A model generated the notes under the pieces. That model was given only the letters and a program-made list of their open reading frames with translations, ran no database searches and was not told where the DNA came from. Below are positions 51,941 through 59,758 of a stretch of 64,000 nt of DNA, piece by piece. The translations under genes were made by a program, and so were the position numbers. The stretch lies in the NCBI GenBank assembly GCA_041920415.1, contig JBHGYD010000004.1, forward strand, positions 1 through 64,000, given 5' to 3'. This stretch comes from JBHGYD01 sp041920415. Its GTDB lineage: Bacteria > Bacillota > Bacilli > Bacillales > Anoxybacillaceae. Every line of letters begins with the position of its first letter. Position 1 is the first letter of the stretch.

Positions 51941-52885
51941 ATGGAAAAATTTAAAAATCATAAAGGGTATTCACGCATGTATCAAGAAAACAAACTGACT
52001 TTAGGGTTGTTCTTTCCAATTGAATCGTATATGGGGGACGTCCCTGAGATGAATATAGAAAAGCAAATGAAGTTAGCAAAACGGGCAGAAGAGCTCAATT
52101 TCGCTTCATTATTTGTGAGAGATGTACCATTACGCGATCCAAATTTCGGTGATGTCGGGCAAATGTATGATCCGTTTACGTATTTAGGGTATGTTGCTGC
52201 CAACACAGAAAAGATTGCCTTAGGAACGGGAAGTATTATTTTAACGTTGCGCCACCCTCTTCATGTCGCAAAAGCTGCAGCTTCTGTAGACAGATTATCT
52301 GGTGAAAGACTCATTCTCGGTGTCGCAACAGGTGACCGTCCAATCGAGTTTCCAGCATTCTCTGTGAATCCAGAAGATCGGGGCGAATTATTCCGAGAAT
52401 CAGTGGCTGTCATGAGAAAAGCATGGAAAGAGCATTTTCCTACCATTGACTCTGCACGAGTGCATATGACAAGTGGAGATCTTTTACCAAAACCGAAATT
52501 GTCAGACATACCATTAATGGTGACAGGTCACAGTGGGCAGTCTCCTGAATGGATTGCTGAACATAGTGATGGTTGGATTTACTATCCACGTGGACTCAAA
52601 TTTCAAAAAGCATTAATCGACCATTGGCGTTCGTTAACAGAGGAATTTAAGCCATTTACCCAATCTCTTTATATTGATTTAGCGGAAGACCCAAATCATG
52701 TACCAATACCGATTCATCTTGGATTCCGTACGGGGCGAAATTTCGTTATCGAATTTCTTGCAGCTTTACAAGATGCGGGTGTGAACCATGTCATCATCAA
52801 CTTAAAATATGGCCAACGCCCAGTGGAAGAAGTGATCGAAGAATTAGGTGAATTTGTGCTTCCACATTTTCCGGCTTTATCATGA
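51941..52885 (+). CDS. Luciferase-like (LLM class) flavin-dependent oxidoreductase
   Basis: 314-aa TIM-barrel protein of the bacterial luciferase family. It has LTLGLFFPIESY at the first strand, the IALGTGSIILTLRHPLHVAKAAASVDRLSGER block typical of the family, and GVATGDRP. Such enzymes use reduced FMN or F420; substrate unknown. ATG 51941 follows AGGGAGTGG. With the next two genes it forms an oxidoreductase cassette behind the Rrf2 regulator. Confidence 0.85.
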   Translation: MEKFKNHKGYSRMYQENKLTLGLFFPIESYMGDVPEMNIEKQMKLAKRAEELNFASLFVRDVPLRDPNFGDVGQMYDPFTYLGYVAANTEKIALGTGSIILTLRHPLHVAKAAASVDRLSGERLILGVATGDRPIEFPAFSVNPEDRGELFRESVAVMRKAWKEHFPTIDSARVHMTSGDLLPKPKLSDIPLMVTGHSGQSPEWIAEHSDGWIYYPRGLKFQKALIDHWRSLTEEFKPFTQSLYIDLAEDPNHVPIPIHLGFRTGRNFVIEFLAALQDAGVNHVIINLKYGQRPVEEVIEELGEFVLPHFPALS

Positions 52886-52931
52886 TGAGAAACAATCTTA
52901 AAGCCATCAATATAAGAAAGGACGGATACGG

Positions 52932-53576
52932 ATGAAAGTTTTGGTCATTGGCGCCAACGGAAAAGTAGGCCAACAAGTGGTGAACATGCTTCATGCGCAT
53001 GAACAACATACCGTTCGTGCGATGGTTCGAAAACAAGAGCAATTGGAGGCTTTTCAGAAAAAAGGAATTGAAGCGGTACTCGCTGATCTTGAAGGTACTG
53101 TCGATGAAATTGCCGAAGCAGCCAAAGGTTGTGATGCGATCGTATTCTCCGCTGGTTCAGGTGGACACACAGGAGCAGATAAAACATTGCTTGTCGATTT
53201 AGATGGTGCTGTAAAAGCAATGGAAGCTGCAGAAAAAGTCGGAATTAAACGATTTGTCATGGTGAGCTCATTCCAAGCTCACAACCGTGAGAACTGGCCT
53301 GAAAGCATTAAACCTTATTATGTTGCTAAACATTATGCTGACCGTATGTTAATGAATAGCGGTTTAAATTATACGATTATTCGTCCGGGTTATCTTCGTA
53401 ATGAAAAAGGCACGGGGTTGATTACTGTAGCAGAGAACTTAAATGGTGGGAGCATTCCACGTGAAGATGTAGCGAGAACAATCGTTCAATCTCTTGATGA
53501 ACCAAATACGTATAAAAAAGCATTCGATTTAATGTCAGGGGATACAGAGATTGCTGAAGCGTTGAAATCGCTGTAA
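52932..53576 (+). CDS. yhfK: NAD(P)-binding atypical short-chain reductase, YhfK-like
   Basis: 214-aa Rossmann protein of the NAD(P)H-binding (NmrA/YwnB-like) group, the same length as Bacillus YhfK. The nucleotide loop GANGKVGQQV lies at 7-16, FSAGSGGHTGADKTLLVDLDG follows, and the YxxxK pair is YVAKHYAD. The C-terminus GDTEIAEALKSL matches the family. Substrate unknown. Ribosome binding site AGAAAGGA. Confidence 0.82.
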   Translation: MKVLVIGANGKVGQQVVNMLHAHEQHTVRAMVRKQEQLEAFQKKGIEAVLADLEGTVDEIAEAAKGCDAIVFSAGSGGHTGADKTLLVDLDGAVKAMEAAEKVGIKRFVMVSSFQAHNRENWPESIKPYYVAKHYADRMLMNSGLNYTIIRPGYLRNEKGTGLITVAENLNGGSIPREDVARTIVQSLDEPNTYKKAFDLMSGDTEIAEALKSL

Positions 53577-53609
53577 TGAACCATTCATTGGAAAGGAGAA
53601 ATTGGAAAT

Positions 53610-54458
53610 ATGGCTTACCCATTTTATGCAATGGATTTTGCTTTTTATAACTCAATGGGCATTTATAGCTTTGAAGCTCGATGTGAAATGTTAAAAGAAA
53701 TCGGGTATGATGCGACACATTTATCCGTCTGGCACGGAGAACGATGGAGAGATGTAGAGAAGCTCAAAAACGTTAAAGAGAAATATGGTCTGGACGTCGC
53801 TGGCGTGTACATTGTGTTAGACCTTTCATTAGGTGAGGACCATCCAAGAAATACGGGCATTTTAAAAATGCTGGAGATCATGGAGGGGTGCTCCACGGTC
53901 GAGCTGGCGATTCAATCCGTCGGACATCATATACGCCCTTCAGACCCTAAAGGGGACGACATCGCAGTGAAGTGGCTAGAAAAAGCACTTAAGATTGCAG
54001 AGCGAAGAAACATTAACATCTTACTTTACACACACCTATCATTCTGGGTTGAACGCCATGAAGATGCAGTGAGACTTTGTAAGCGTCTTAATCATCCTAA
54101 TCTCGGAATTGTATTTTGTGGCTACCATTGGTACGCAGTCGATGGAACAAATCTATCAGCTACGCTTAAAGCGGTATCTCCTTACTTGAAACAAGTGAAC
54201 ATTTCTGGTAGTCGTCGCAATCCACACGGTTTTGGTGGAGTTGCAACAATCGAACCTTTGGACGTCGGGGAGTTAGATAATTTTGCGTTACTTGGGCAGT
54301 TAAAAAAGATGGGGTACAATGGAATGATTGGTTACCAAGGTTGGAGTGAAGGAGGCGACGCTTACAGTAAGCTAAGTCGTTCACTCAAAGCGTTCCGTGA
54401 TATGGAACGTAGACTTGAGGCACATCCACATTGGGCGGATTTAAAATTAACTCCATAA
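53610..54458 (+). CDS. Sugar phosphate isomerase/epimerase-like TIM barrel protein
   Basis: 282-aa AP-endonuclease-2/xylose-isomerase-like barrel. Repeating beta-alpha units and metal-type residues are visible (THLSVWHGERW, LLYTHLSFWVERHED, NLGIVFCGYHWYA, GMIGYQGWSEGGD). Usual ligands Glu/Asp/His can be proposed but not fixed. Substrate unknown. Ribosome binding site GGAAAGGAG. Last gene of the Rrf2-associated cassette. Confidence 0.75.
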   Translation: MAYPFYAMDFAFYNSMGIYSFEARCEMLKEIGYDATHLSVWHGERWRDVEKLKNVKEKYGLDVAGVYIVLDLSLGEDHPRNTGILKMLEIMEGCSTVELAIQSVGHHIRPSDPKGDDIAVKWLEKALKIAERRNINILLYTHLSFWVERHEDAVRLCKRLNHPNLGIVFCGYHWYAVDGTNLSATLKAVSPYLKQVNISGSRRNPHGFGGVATIEPLDVGELDNFALLGQLKKMGYNGMIGYQGWSEGGDAYSKLSRSLKAFRDMERRLEAHPHWADLKLTP

Positions 54459-54510
54459 TAGAATGTGGTACTAGTCGAACAATAAAGTTCAACTAGCGCC
54501 ACAGGTATTT

Positions 54511-54568
54511 AGCATGTTCACCGAGAAGTTTCCCACCTCTAAACAACGTGTAGGTGGGAGAGGTTCAT
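54511..54568 (+). repeat. IS605-type right-end hairpin, copy A
   Basis: A 58-base unit with stem TCCCACCT/AGGTGGGA after ACCGAGAAG and ending GAGGTTCAT. It is about 90 percent identical to copy B at 55508-55565. The pattern is that of the right end (and omega RNA 3' scaffold) of IS200/IS605 elements carrying tnpB; no tnpA or tnpB is nearby. Confidence 0.6.
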
Positions 54569-54597
54569 TAAGTTCTAAAGAGCATAATTGAGAAACA

Positions 54598-54640
54598 GTA
54601 TAAAAAGAGCATGGAACTAGTTTCCATGCTCTTTTTATAC
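54598..54640. terminator. Perfect 19-bp palindromic bidirectional terminator
   Basis: The arms at 54598-54616 and 54622-54640 are exactly complementary (GTATAAAAAGAGCATGGAA on the left) with a five-base loop. The A/T segments inside the arms give T-runs in both directions. Confidence 0.8.
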
Positions 54641-54913
54641 GCCCGGCATCTTTGATAGAAGAACTAAAAGTCAAGAAAAAACAAGAAGATACAATTATGT
54701 CTTCATTTTGTAACATAATTACTAATTCTATGAAACATAATTGTTATATTTTATTGATATTCTATTGTTACGATATAAATTCAACTTAAATTCTCGACAT
54801 ATGAATGCGACATGAAAATAGACTGGAGCCCTATTAAGAGATGGCAATCTACCTTTTAAATATGTCGAAAAATCAATTTGATTTATAGAAATTAAGCAAG
54901 GGGGAGTAGTATT

Positions 54914-55477
54914 TTGAAAAAATTACTATTATATATTACTTCATCAATCTTTCTAGCATTCGGATTTTCAGGAGCTGCATCGGCAGCCGGTACATATCAG
55001 GTAAAAAGTGGTGACACTCTTTGGGGCATAGCTAAAAAGTATAAAGTGACTGTCAGCCAGCTAAAGAGTTGGAATAATCTTAAAAGCGATGTGATCAAAC
55101 CAAAGCAGGTTTTAAAGATTTCAGGAACGGCAACCAAAGCGGCTGCTAAAACTACAGTAAAAAAGACAGCAGCCAAAACAGCAGCGTACAAAACAATCAC
55201 CGTTAAAGCGTATGCTTATACAGTAAACTGCAAAGGCTGCAGCGGAATAACCGCTACAGGGTTAAACTTAAAGAAAAACCCTTCGATTAAAGCAATTGCC
55301 GTTGATCCAAAGGTAATTCCGCTAGGTTCAAAGGTTTATGTGGAAGGTTACGGCTATGCGGTTGCAGCTGATAAAGGAGGCGGAATCAAAGGCAACAAAA
55401 TTGACGTATTCATGCCTACAAAAGCAAAAGCTCTCCAATGGGGTGTCAAAACAGTAAAAGTAAAAGTATATAAATAA
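54914..55477 (+). CDS. Secreted LysM and 3D-domain cell-wall protein (YocH-like)
   Basis: 187-aa secreted protein. A signal peptide (residues 1-25, ending AASAAG) is followed by one LysM repeat (YQVKSGDTLWGIAKKYKVTVSQLKSWNNL in family order), an Ala/Lys/Thr-rich linker and a C-terminal 3D domain with the double-psi barrel aspartates (ATGLNL, IAVDPKVIPLGSKVYV, AADKGGGIKG, IDVFM). Such proteins resemble lytic transglycosylase MltA and the Bacillus autolysin YocH. Start is TTG 54914 after GGGGGAG. Both flanks carry an IS605-type end. Confidence 0.88.
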   Translation: MKKLLLYITSSIFLAFGFSGAASAAGTYQVKSGDTLWGIAKKYKVTVSQLKSWNNLKSDVIKPKQVLKISGTATKAAAKTTVKKTAAKTAAYKTITVKAYAYTVNCKGCSGITATGLNLKKNPSIKAIAVDPKVIPLGSKVYVEGYGYAVAADKGGGIKGNKIDVFMPTKAKALQWGVKTVKVKVYK

Positions 55478-55484
55478 TCCAAAA

Positions 55485-55508
55485 GCCGGCAGGATGCCGG
55501 CATTTTTA
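55485..55508 (+). terminator. Terminator after the LysM-3D gene
   Basis: GCCGGCA/TGCCGGC stem (55485-55491/55495-55501) followed by ATTTTT. Confidence 0.88.
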
Positions 55509-55565
55509 ACATGTTTACCGAGAAGTCTCCCACCTCTAAGCGAAGTGTAGGTGGGAGAGGTTCAT
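55508..55565 (+). repeat. IS605-type right-end hairpin, copy B
   Basis: Second copy of the 58-base unit, same orientation as copy A and starting immediately after the T-run of the 3D-gene terminator. Six mismatches to copy A; three fall in the hairpin loop. Confidence 0.6.
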
Positions 55566-55672
55566 CTAAAATGAACTATAAGGTCATTACGATTTTGGGA
55601 TATAAATACTGAACCGCTGTCTAGTTCGATTCGCAGTGTTTCTACTGATGGAATCAACTTCTTTGCTGACAT
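55562..55672 (-). pseudogene. Possible 36-codon gene fragment
   Basis: From ATG 55672 the minus strand reads MSAKKLIPSVETLRIELD and continues to a TGA at 55562-55564 inside repeat copy B. It has plausible protein composition but no ribosome binding site. It may be the start of a gene cut by the insertion. Family not recognised. Confidence 0.25.
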
Positions 55673-55792
55673 GCGCCGAGTAATTGCAGCCGCGGTGTCT
55701 GAAAAATAGCCTTTCTCCCTTTGAAAGCAATCATTTTTTAGCGGAGTAACATTTTCCTTGTGTTGCTAAGCGATCAGCTTCGCATTTCTTAT

Positions 55793-56356
55793 TTACGATT
55801 TTAACACATCATGGTCGACATACCGTTCGCCGTTGAGCTCGCTGATGATGTTAATGGCTACTTTCGCGCCATCGCCGGCAGTGATAATCGTATGCACGCT
55901 TACCCCTGCTACGGTTCCGGCTGCCCAAATTCCTTCGATGTTGGTGCGTCCAGCGGCATCGACATCGATGACCGTTTTAATGCGCGGTTCTATACCTGGT
56001 TTTGTTTTCACGCCAATTTTTTCAGCGAGATCGGTTGCTACACCGGTTGCTAAAATAACATGTTTAGCTTCAAATGTTTGATTTTCGGTTTCTACTTGGA
56101 AACCTGCTTCTGATTTTTGAATGTTGACAACTTGACCGTTCACGAGTTCCGCTCCGAATTTGACCGCTTGTTTTTTCCCCGTTTCCACTAAATCTGGACC
56201 TGTGGCTTCCATGACCCCGTAGTGGTTTTCAATCCAAGCTCGTTTTGTAATGCTTTTGTCGTTATCGATCAGTACCGTTTTCTTTCCGGCTTTTGCGGTA
56301 AAAATAGCAGCGCTTGCTCCGGCAGGACCAGCTCCAATAATCGCTACATCATACAT
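55793..56356 (-). CDS. Small FAD-dependent oxidoreductase, thioredoxin-reductase-like
   Basis: 187-aa flavoprotein of the NAD(P)/FAD oxidoreductase class 2 type. The FAD loop GAGPAGASAA is at 8-17, the ATG motif is VILATGVAT, and the C-terminal FAD motif is GIWAAGTVAG. The NADPH domain and CxxC of TrxB are absent, hence the short length. Function unknown. ATG 56356 follows AAAGGGG at nine bases; an upstream in-frame ATG at 56413 precedes that site. Confidence 0.8.
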   Translation of the reverse strand: MYDVAIIGAGPAGASAAIFTAKAGKKTVLIDNDKSITKRAWIENHYGVMEATGPDLVETGKKQAVKFGAELVNGQVVNIQKSEAGFQVETENQTFEAKHVILATGVATDLAEKIGVKTKPGIEPRIKTVIDVDAAGRTNIEGIWAAGTVAGVSVHTIITAGDGAKVAINIISELNGERYVDHDVLKS

Positions 56357-56572
56357 CGTCCCATACCCCTTTCCGAAAAATTCAAAAATATTATACCATT
56401 TGCTTATGTTCAAATCATATAATATGCTTATTATTTAATAAAAATTATTATAATTTAATATTAATCTTAAAAATAAAGTATATAATAAAAATTGTAAAAT
56501 TATTTCCCTCTTTTATAAATTTTTTTAGAAGAATAAAGAACATGGCAAATGAATTGAAAAATCGCACATTGA

Positions 56573-56752
56573 CAAGGTAGGGAGTTGATTCGCCTACCTA
56601 ATAACGAGACCGCAACAGTGAGCGGCTTTAGAGAATCCGCTCCATCCAATTGTGAGAAAAAGAAATGGAGAATTGTATGACTGTTCGATAAGGTTATAAT
56701 CATTCCAAACCGTTGGTAATACTCTAACGGTTTGGAATTTATTTTTTATTTT
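56573..56752 (+). ncRNA. Candidate orphan small RNA with intrinsic terminator
   Basis: Stems GGTAGG/CCTACC (56576-56581/56593-56598), GAGCGG/CCGCTC (56620-56625/56637-56642) and CTCCAT/ATGGAG (56640-56645/56665-56670) are followed by the terminator at 56702. The last two share bases 56640-56642, so they partly exclude each other. No open frame with a ribosome binding site is present. The promoter is not clear. Confidence 0.35.
56702..56752 (+). terminator. Strong terminator without an assigned gene
   Basis: ATTCCAAACCGTT/AACGGTTTGGAAT (13 bp, 56702-56714/56726-56738), followed by TTATTTTTTATTTT. Confidence 0.88.
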
Positions 56753-56878
56753 AAGTCCCAGTCTTCTAAGTTTATGTAAAAAAATCGAGGAAGTACGGCA
56801 CATCCGCCCATTCCCTCCACGTTTGTCTTACATATGTATAGAATGTAACGATCGAAAACATTAAGGAGGATGAATACG

Positions 56879-57169
56879 ATGAGTGACGTGAATTTACAAG
56901 ATACAAGAATATGGGGGTTTGGTCGCCCATGGGGATTTGGTGGTTTTGGCCGCCCATTCTTTGGTGGTTTTGGTCGCCCATTCTTTGGCGGCTTTGGCGG
57001 TCCATTCTTTGGCGGCTTTGGTGGACCATTCTTGGGAGGCTTTGGCAGCGGTCTTTTAGGCGGAATGTTGGGTGGCGCGCTCACAGCCCCATTCTTTGGC
57101 GGTTATGGTTATGGTGGTTATCCTGGTTATGGCTATGGATACGGATTCCCTTATGGCGGAATGTGGTAA
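56879..57169 (+). CDS. Glycine/phenylalanine-rich repeat protein, probable spore or coat protein
   Basis: 96-aa low-complexity protein. After a short head (MSDVNLQDTRIW) come about six repeats of GGFGRPFF/GGFGGPFF over residues 12-52, a Gly/Leu hydrophobic middle (LLGGMLGGAL) and a Gly-Tyr tail (GGYGYGGYPGYGYGYG). Similar Gly-rich proteins occur in Bacillus spore coats; that role is inferred. ATG 56879 follows AAGGAGG by ten bases; ATG 56870 is too close to it. Confidence 0.75.
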   Translation: MSDVNLQDTRIWGFGRPWGFGGFGRPFFGGFGRPFFGGFGGPFFGGFGGPFLGGFGSGLLGGMLGGALTAPFFGGYGYGGYPGYGYGYGFPYGGMW

Positions 57170-57183
57170 TAAAAATTGCTTGA

Positions 57184-57210
57184 GCCTGCCAGTTACATGG
57201 CAGGCTTTTA
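57184..57210 (+). terminator. Terminator of the Gly-rich gene
   Basis: GCCTGCCA/TGGCAGGC stem (57184-57191/57198-57205), then TTTTA. Confidence 0.88.
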
Positions 57211-57326
57211 TACTTAAGTAACCCACTCTTCTTCAAAAAAGGCGATATTGCATTTGTACGGGTATATTTTGTTTAGGCAACGTTTTATAATTAATATAAA
57301 CGTTTTTGATTGGTGGGGGAAGAGTC

Positions 57327-57581
57327 ATGAATCAAACATTTTTAGAACAGTTTGAGGCGCTGCTTGAAAAATATACGGAATTATTGCTTGGAAAAAGCGA
57401 TGCGGAGTTGAAGGAGAAAGTAAAAGTGTGGGCTCTGTATTCTCATGTCGCTAAGTCGATGCCGGCTCTCGCTAAGCATTGGAACGAACGGTATCCCGAG
57501 GTGAAAGAACAGATGAAGCAGTTGATTGCGGAAATTAAACAATTGAATGACGAAGAGCGCGCGAATGCCAAAAAGCCATGA
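57327..57581 (+). CDS. yusU: YusU-like DUF2573 protein
   Basis: 84-aa, mostly helical, charged cytosolic protein (LEQFEALLEKYTELLLGKSDAELKEKVK in family order). It matches my memory of Bacillus YusU, function unknown, which also lies near the fad/yus genes. ATG 57327 follows GGGGGAA. The stop codon lies in the left arm of its terminator. Confidence 0.78.
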   Translation: MNQTFLEQFEALLEKYTELLLGKSDAELKEKVKVWALYSHVAKSMPALAKHWNERYPEVKEQMKQLIAEIKQLNDEERANAKKP

Positions 57582-57602
57582 TGCAGATGTCATGGCTTTT
57601 TA
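57571..57602 (+). terminator. Terminator overlapping the yusU stop
   Basis: AAAAGCCATGA/TCATGGCTTTT, 11 bp, then T. Confidence 0.85.
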
Positions 57603-57669
57603 TGATGCTGGCAGACAATTAGTTAAGAGTGGAAAAAAAGAACCTGTATCGCCGTCGACGGTCGCTTGT

Positions 57670-58002
57670 TTATTGCATCATGTTATTATATGGAAATTGG
57701 CTTGCGTAGCCTTGGAACTGTTGATATGATTGTTGAAGTTTTTGTCGATCAGCCGCTTCGATCTTGTACCAGCCTTTTTTGAACATTAGATTATAAAGCT
57801 CGCGCTGACAATTTTGCGTTTCTGTAAAAATATTCAACATATCTTGATACAGTTGTTGATGGCTTGCTTCATGTAAAAACGTACTATAAGAACTCGTCAT
57901 ATATTTTTCAGTTGTTAATACGTCGTTAAGAAAATCACGGTCGTTCATTTGCGAAGTTTTTGGCGTTTGCGTTTGTGGATTTTGAATATTATTTTGATTC
58001 AC
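57670..58002 (-). CDS. yusN: Spore coat protein, CotF/YusN-like
   Basis: 110-aa Gln-rich helical protein. The segment MNDRDFLNDVLTTEKYMTSSYSTFLHEASH is the CotF-type helix pair. It is probably a spore coat component. GTG 58002 is chosen because AAGGAGGGG lies eight bases upstream; the longer GTG 58020 overlaps the ribosome binding site. It follows a second coat-like gene after 17 bases and is probably cotranscribed with it. Confidence 0.8.
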   Translation of the reverse strand: MNQNNIQNPQTQTPKTSQMNDRDFLNDVLTTEKYMTSSYSTFLHEASHQQLYQDMLNIFTETQNCQRELYNLMFKKGWYKIEAADRQKLQQSYQQFQGYASQFPYNNMMQ

Positions 58003-58019
58003 GATAAACCCCTCCTTCA

Positions 58020-58286
58020 CTATTGCAACGATGTTGTAGGCTGATTTGGATTTTGCAAGTGTCCTAAGATTCGTTGATAATGGCGCTGATGCATTTGACC
58101 TGCTCTTTCAATTGCTGCAACAACTTCTTGATCTTGGCATTGCGATGCGAAAAAATGCGCTTTTTTCATCGCAAGTAAATTCCACGACATCATATCTGTT
58201 AAATAAAGTGCATCTTTTGTTGAAATTACTTGTGGTGGTTGTGGTCTCACCGTTTGTTGTGCTTGCATGTTCGTTTGCTGTTGCAT
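58020..58286 (-). CDS. Spore coat-like helical protein
   Basis: 88-aa protein. A Gln/Pro-rich head (MQQQTNMQAQQTVRPQPP) precedes the helical STKDALYLTDMMSWNLLAMKKAHFFASQ, a coat-protein (CotF-like) motif. ATG 58286 follows AAAGGAG. First gene of a two-gene operon with the yusN-like gene. Divergent from fadM. Confidence 0.72.
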   Translation of the reverse strand: MQQQTNMQAQQTVRPQPPQVISTKDALYLTDMMSWNLLAMKKAHFFASQCQDQEVVAAIERAGQMHQRHYQRILGHLQNPNQPTTSLQ

Positions 58287-58455
58287 AGACAATGCTCCTT
58301 TCTAAGATTCATGTTTCGATTGTAGATTGTCCGTTTTGTGGAAAATTATACATATAACGAATTTTGTCGAAAAAAGATATTCAATAATAGGAAAACATGT
58401 TAAAATCATTATAGACTGTATTTGAATGCGTTTACGTAAACAAGGGGGTACGGCT

Positions 58456-59373
58456 ATGGAACAACTCATGCGCGACTTTTTTTTATTTTTATCCAAAAAT
58501 AAAACATTAACCAAGTTAGCGAAAAAATATGGATTGCGCTTTGGCGCCTCACGTTTTGTCGCAGGAGAAACAATCGATAAGGCTGTGGAAGTGATTAAAG
58601 AATTAAATAAAAAAGGACTAGCTGTTACGATCGACTACTTAGGGGAATTTGTCGATAACGAAAAAGAAGCGAATGAAATGGCAGATCATTGTATCGAAGC
58701 GATTCAAGCCATTGGGCGTGAAAAGTTACATTCGCAACTATCATTGAAAATGACGTCGATGGGTCTTGATATTTCTGATGAGCTTGTGATGCGAAACATG
58801 CGCCGCATTTTAGAAACAGCGAAAGAAAACGGTGTTTTTGTGACGATCGATATGGAAGATTATTCACGTTGTCAAAAAACACTCGATATTTTTAAGCAGT
58901 TGAAAAAAGAATATGACAATGTCGGCACTGTATTGCAAGCATATTTATATCGCACAGAATCTGATATCGAAGATTTAAAAAATTATCATCCGAACTTACG
59001 TCTTGTCAAAGGAGCGTACAAAGAGTCTCAAGAAGTAGCGTTTCCAGATAAAAAAGATGTCGATGAAAACTACAAAAAAATTATTAAAATGCATTTACTA
59101 AATGGAAACTATACGGCAGTGGCCACTCATGACGATGCGATTATCGAATATACAAAACAATTAGTAAAAGAATATAACATTCCAAATGACCAGTTTGAGT
59201 TTCAAATGCTATACGGAATCCGTCCGGAACGCCAAGAACAGCTTGCTCGCGAAGGGTATACGATGCGTGTATACGTGCCGTATGGAACAGACTGGTATGG
59301 CTACTTTATGCGCCGCCTTGCAGAACGGCCTGCGAACGTAGCGTTCGTATTAAAAGGGATGTTGCGTAAATAA
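58456..59373 (+). CDS. fadM: Proline dehydrogenase
   Basis: 305-aa FAD-dependent barrel oxidising proline to pyrroline-5-carboxylate at the membrane. Signature stretches are YLGEFV, KMTSMGLDIS, FVTIDMEDYS, LRLVKGAYKES and EFQMLYGIRPERQE, with C-terminal RVYVPYGTDWYGYFMRRLAERPANV. It corresponds to Bacillus YusM/FadM near fadN. ATG 58456 follows AAGGGGG; the in-frame ATG 58426 lacks a site. Confidence 0.93.
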   Translation: MEQLMRDFFLFLSKNKTLTKLAKKYGLRFGASRFVAGETIDKAVEVIKELNKKGLAVTIDYLGEFVDNEKEANEMADHCIEAIQAIGREKLHSQLSLKMTSMGLDISDELVMRNMRRILETAKENGVFVTIDMEDYSRCQKTLDIFKQLKKEYDNVGTVLQAYLYRTESDIEDLKNYHPNLRLVKGAYKESQEVAFPDKKDVDENYKKIIKMHLLNGNYTAVATHDDAIIEYTKQLVKEYNIPNDQFEFQMLYGIRPERQEQLAREGYTMRVYVPYGTDWYGYFMRRLAERPANVAFVLKGMLRK

Positions 59374-59380
59374 AAAAGCA

Positions 59381-59416
59381 AAAGGATGTCTCGTTAATGG
59401 GACATCCTTTTTTATA
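59381..59416 (+). terminator. Terminator after proline dehydrogenase
   Basis: AAAGGATGTC/GACATCCTTT stem (59381-59390/59401-59410), then T. Confidence 0.9.
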
Positions 59417-59461
59417 TACTGCTAAAACTGTGAGAAAGCTATAGGCTCGTCTACATCTTTT

Positions 59462-59611
59462 TTACTCACCTTGCATGTTGTGCTGCTTATATTGCTGATT
59501 TTGACTCGTTTTTTTTCCGCCGCCATCCAGTTCTACAGTTGGACCTGCGTTTCCTTTCACACTTGCTGCGCTTACCGCTGTTTTCGAGGGGCTTTTTTGT
59601 CTTTTAGCCAT
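59462..59611 (-). CDS. Small spore-type protein (minor SASP, SspP/SspO-like)
   Basis: 49-aa very hydrophilic peptide rich in Lys, Ser, Gly and Gln (MAKRQKSPSKTAVSAAS...GPTVELDGGGKKT). It resembles the minor small acid-soluble proteins of spores, closest in my memory to SspP through the ELDG-KK segment. ATG 59611 follows GGAGGTGA by five bases. The exact family is uncertain. Confidence 0.55.
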   Translation of the reverse strand: MAKRQKSPSKTAVSAASVKGNAGPTVELDGGGKKTSQNQQYKQHNMQGE

Positions 59612-59758
59612 CTTAGTCACCTCCGCTATTAGCGTCACCGAGAAAAATAATTTGTACTCAGACAAAATTTGTTAAGTTTGTATATTGCGAAAATTTGAAA
59701 GATATTTTATATTTAAGATAACAGAAATTTGCTGCGTAAATTTTTTTTACACAAAAAA

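Larger units (their letters stand above)
54459..54913. other. Intergenic stretch with IS605-type end and a long palindrome
   Basis: Holds the first IS605-type right-end copy, a perfect 19-bp palindromic terminator and about 270 AT-rich bases leading to the LysM-3D gene. No further gene is seen. Confidence 0.6.
56357..56878. other. Intergenic stretch with candidate small RNA
   Basis: The first 160 bases are extremely AT-rich (A/T runs). From 56573 follow three hairpins and a strong terminator, listed as a candidate small RNA. The end holds the leader of the Gly-rich protein gene. Confidence 0.5.

Noticed and set aside
54640..54913. WalR binding sites before the LysM-3D gene
   Set aside because: Several TGTAAC and TGTTAC words occur, but none makes the expected direct repeat with five-base spacing.
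57547..57729. 60-codon open frame after yusU
   Set aside because: It begins inside yusU, runs through the yusU terminator and overlaps the coat gene on the other strand.
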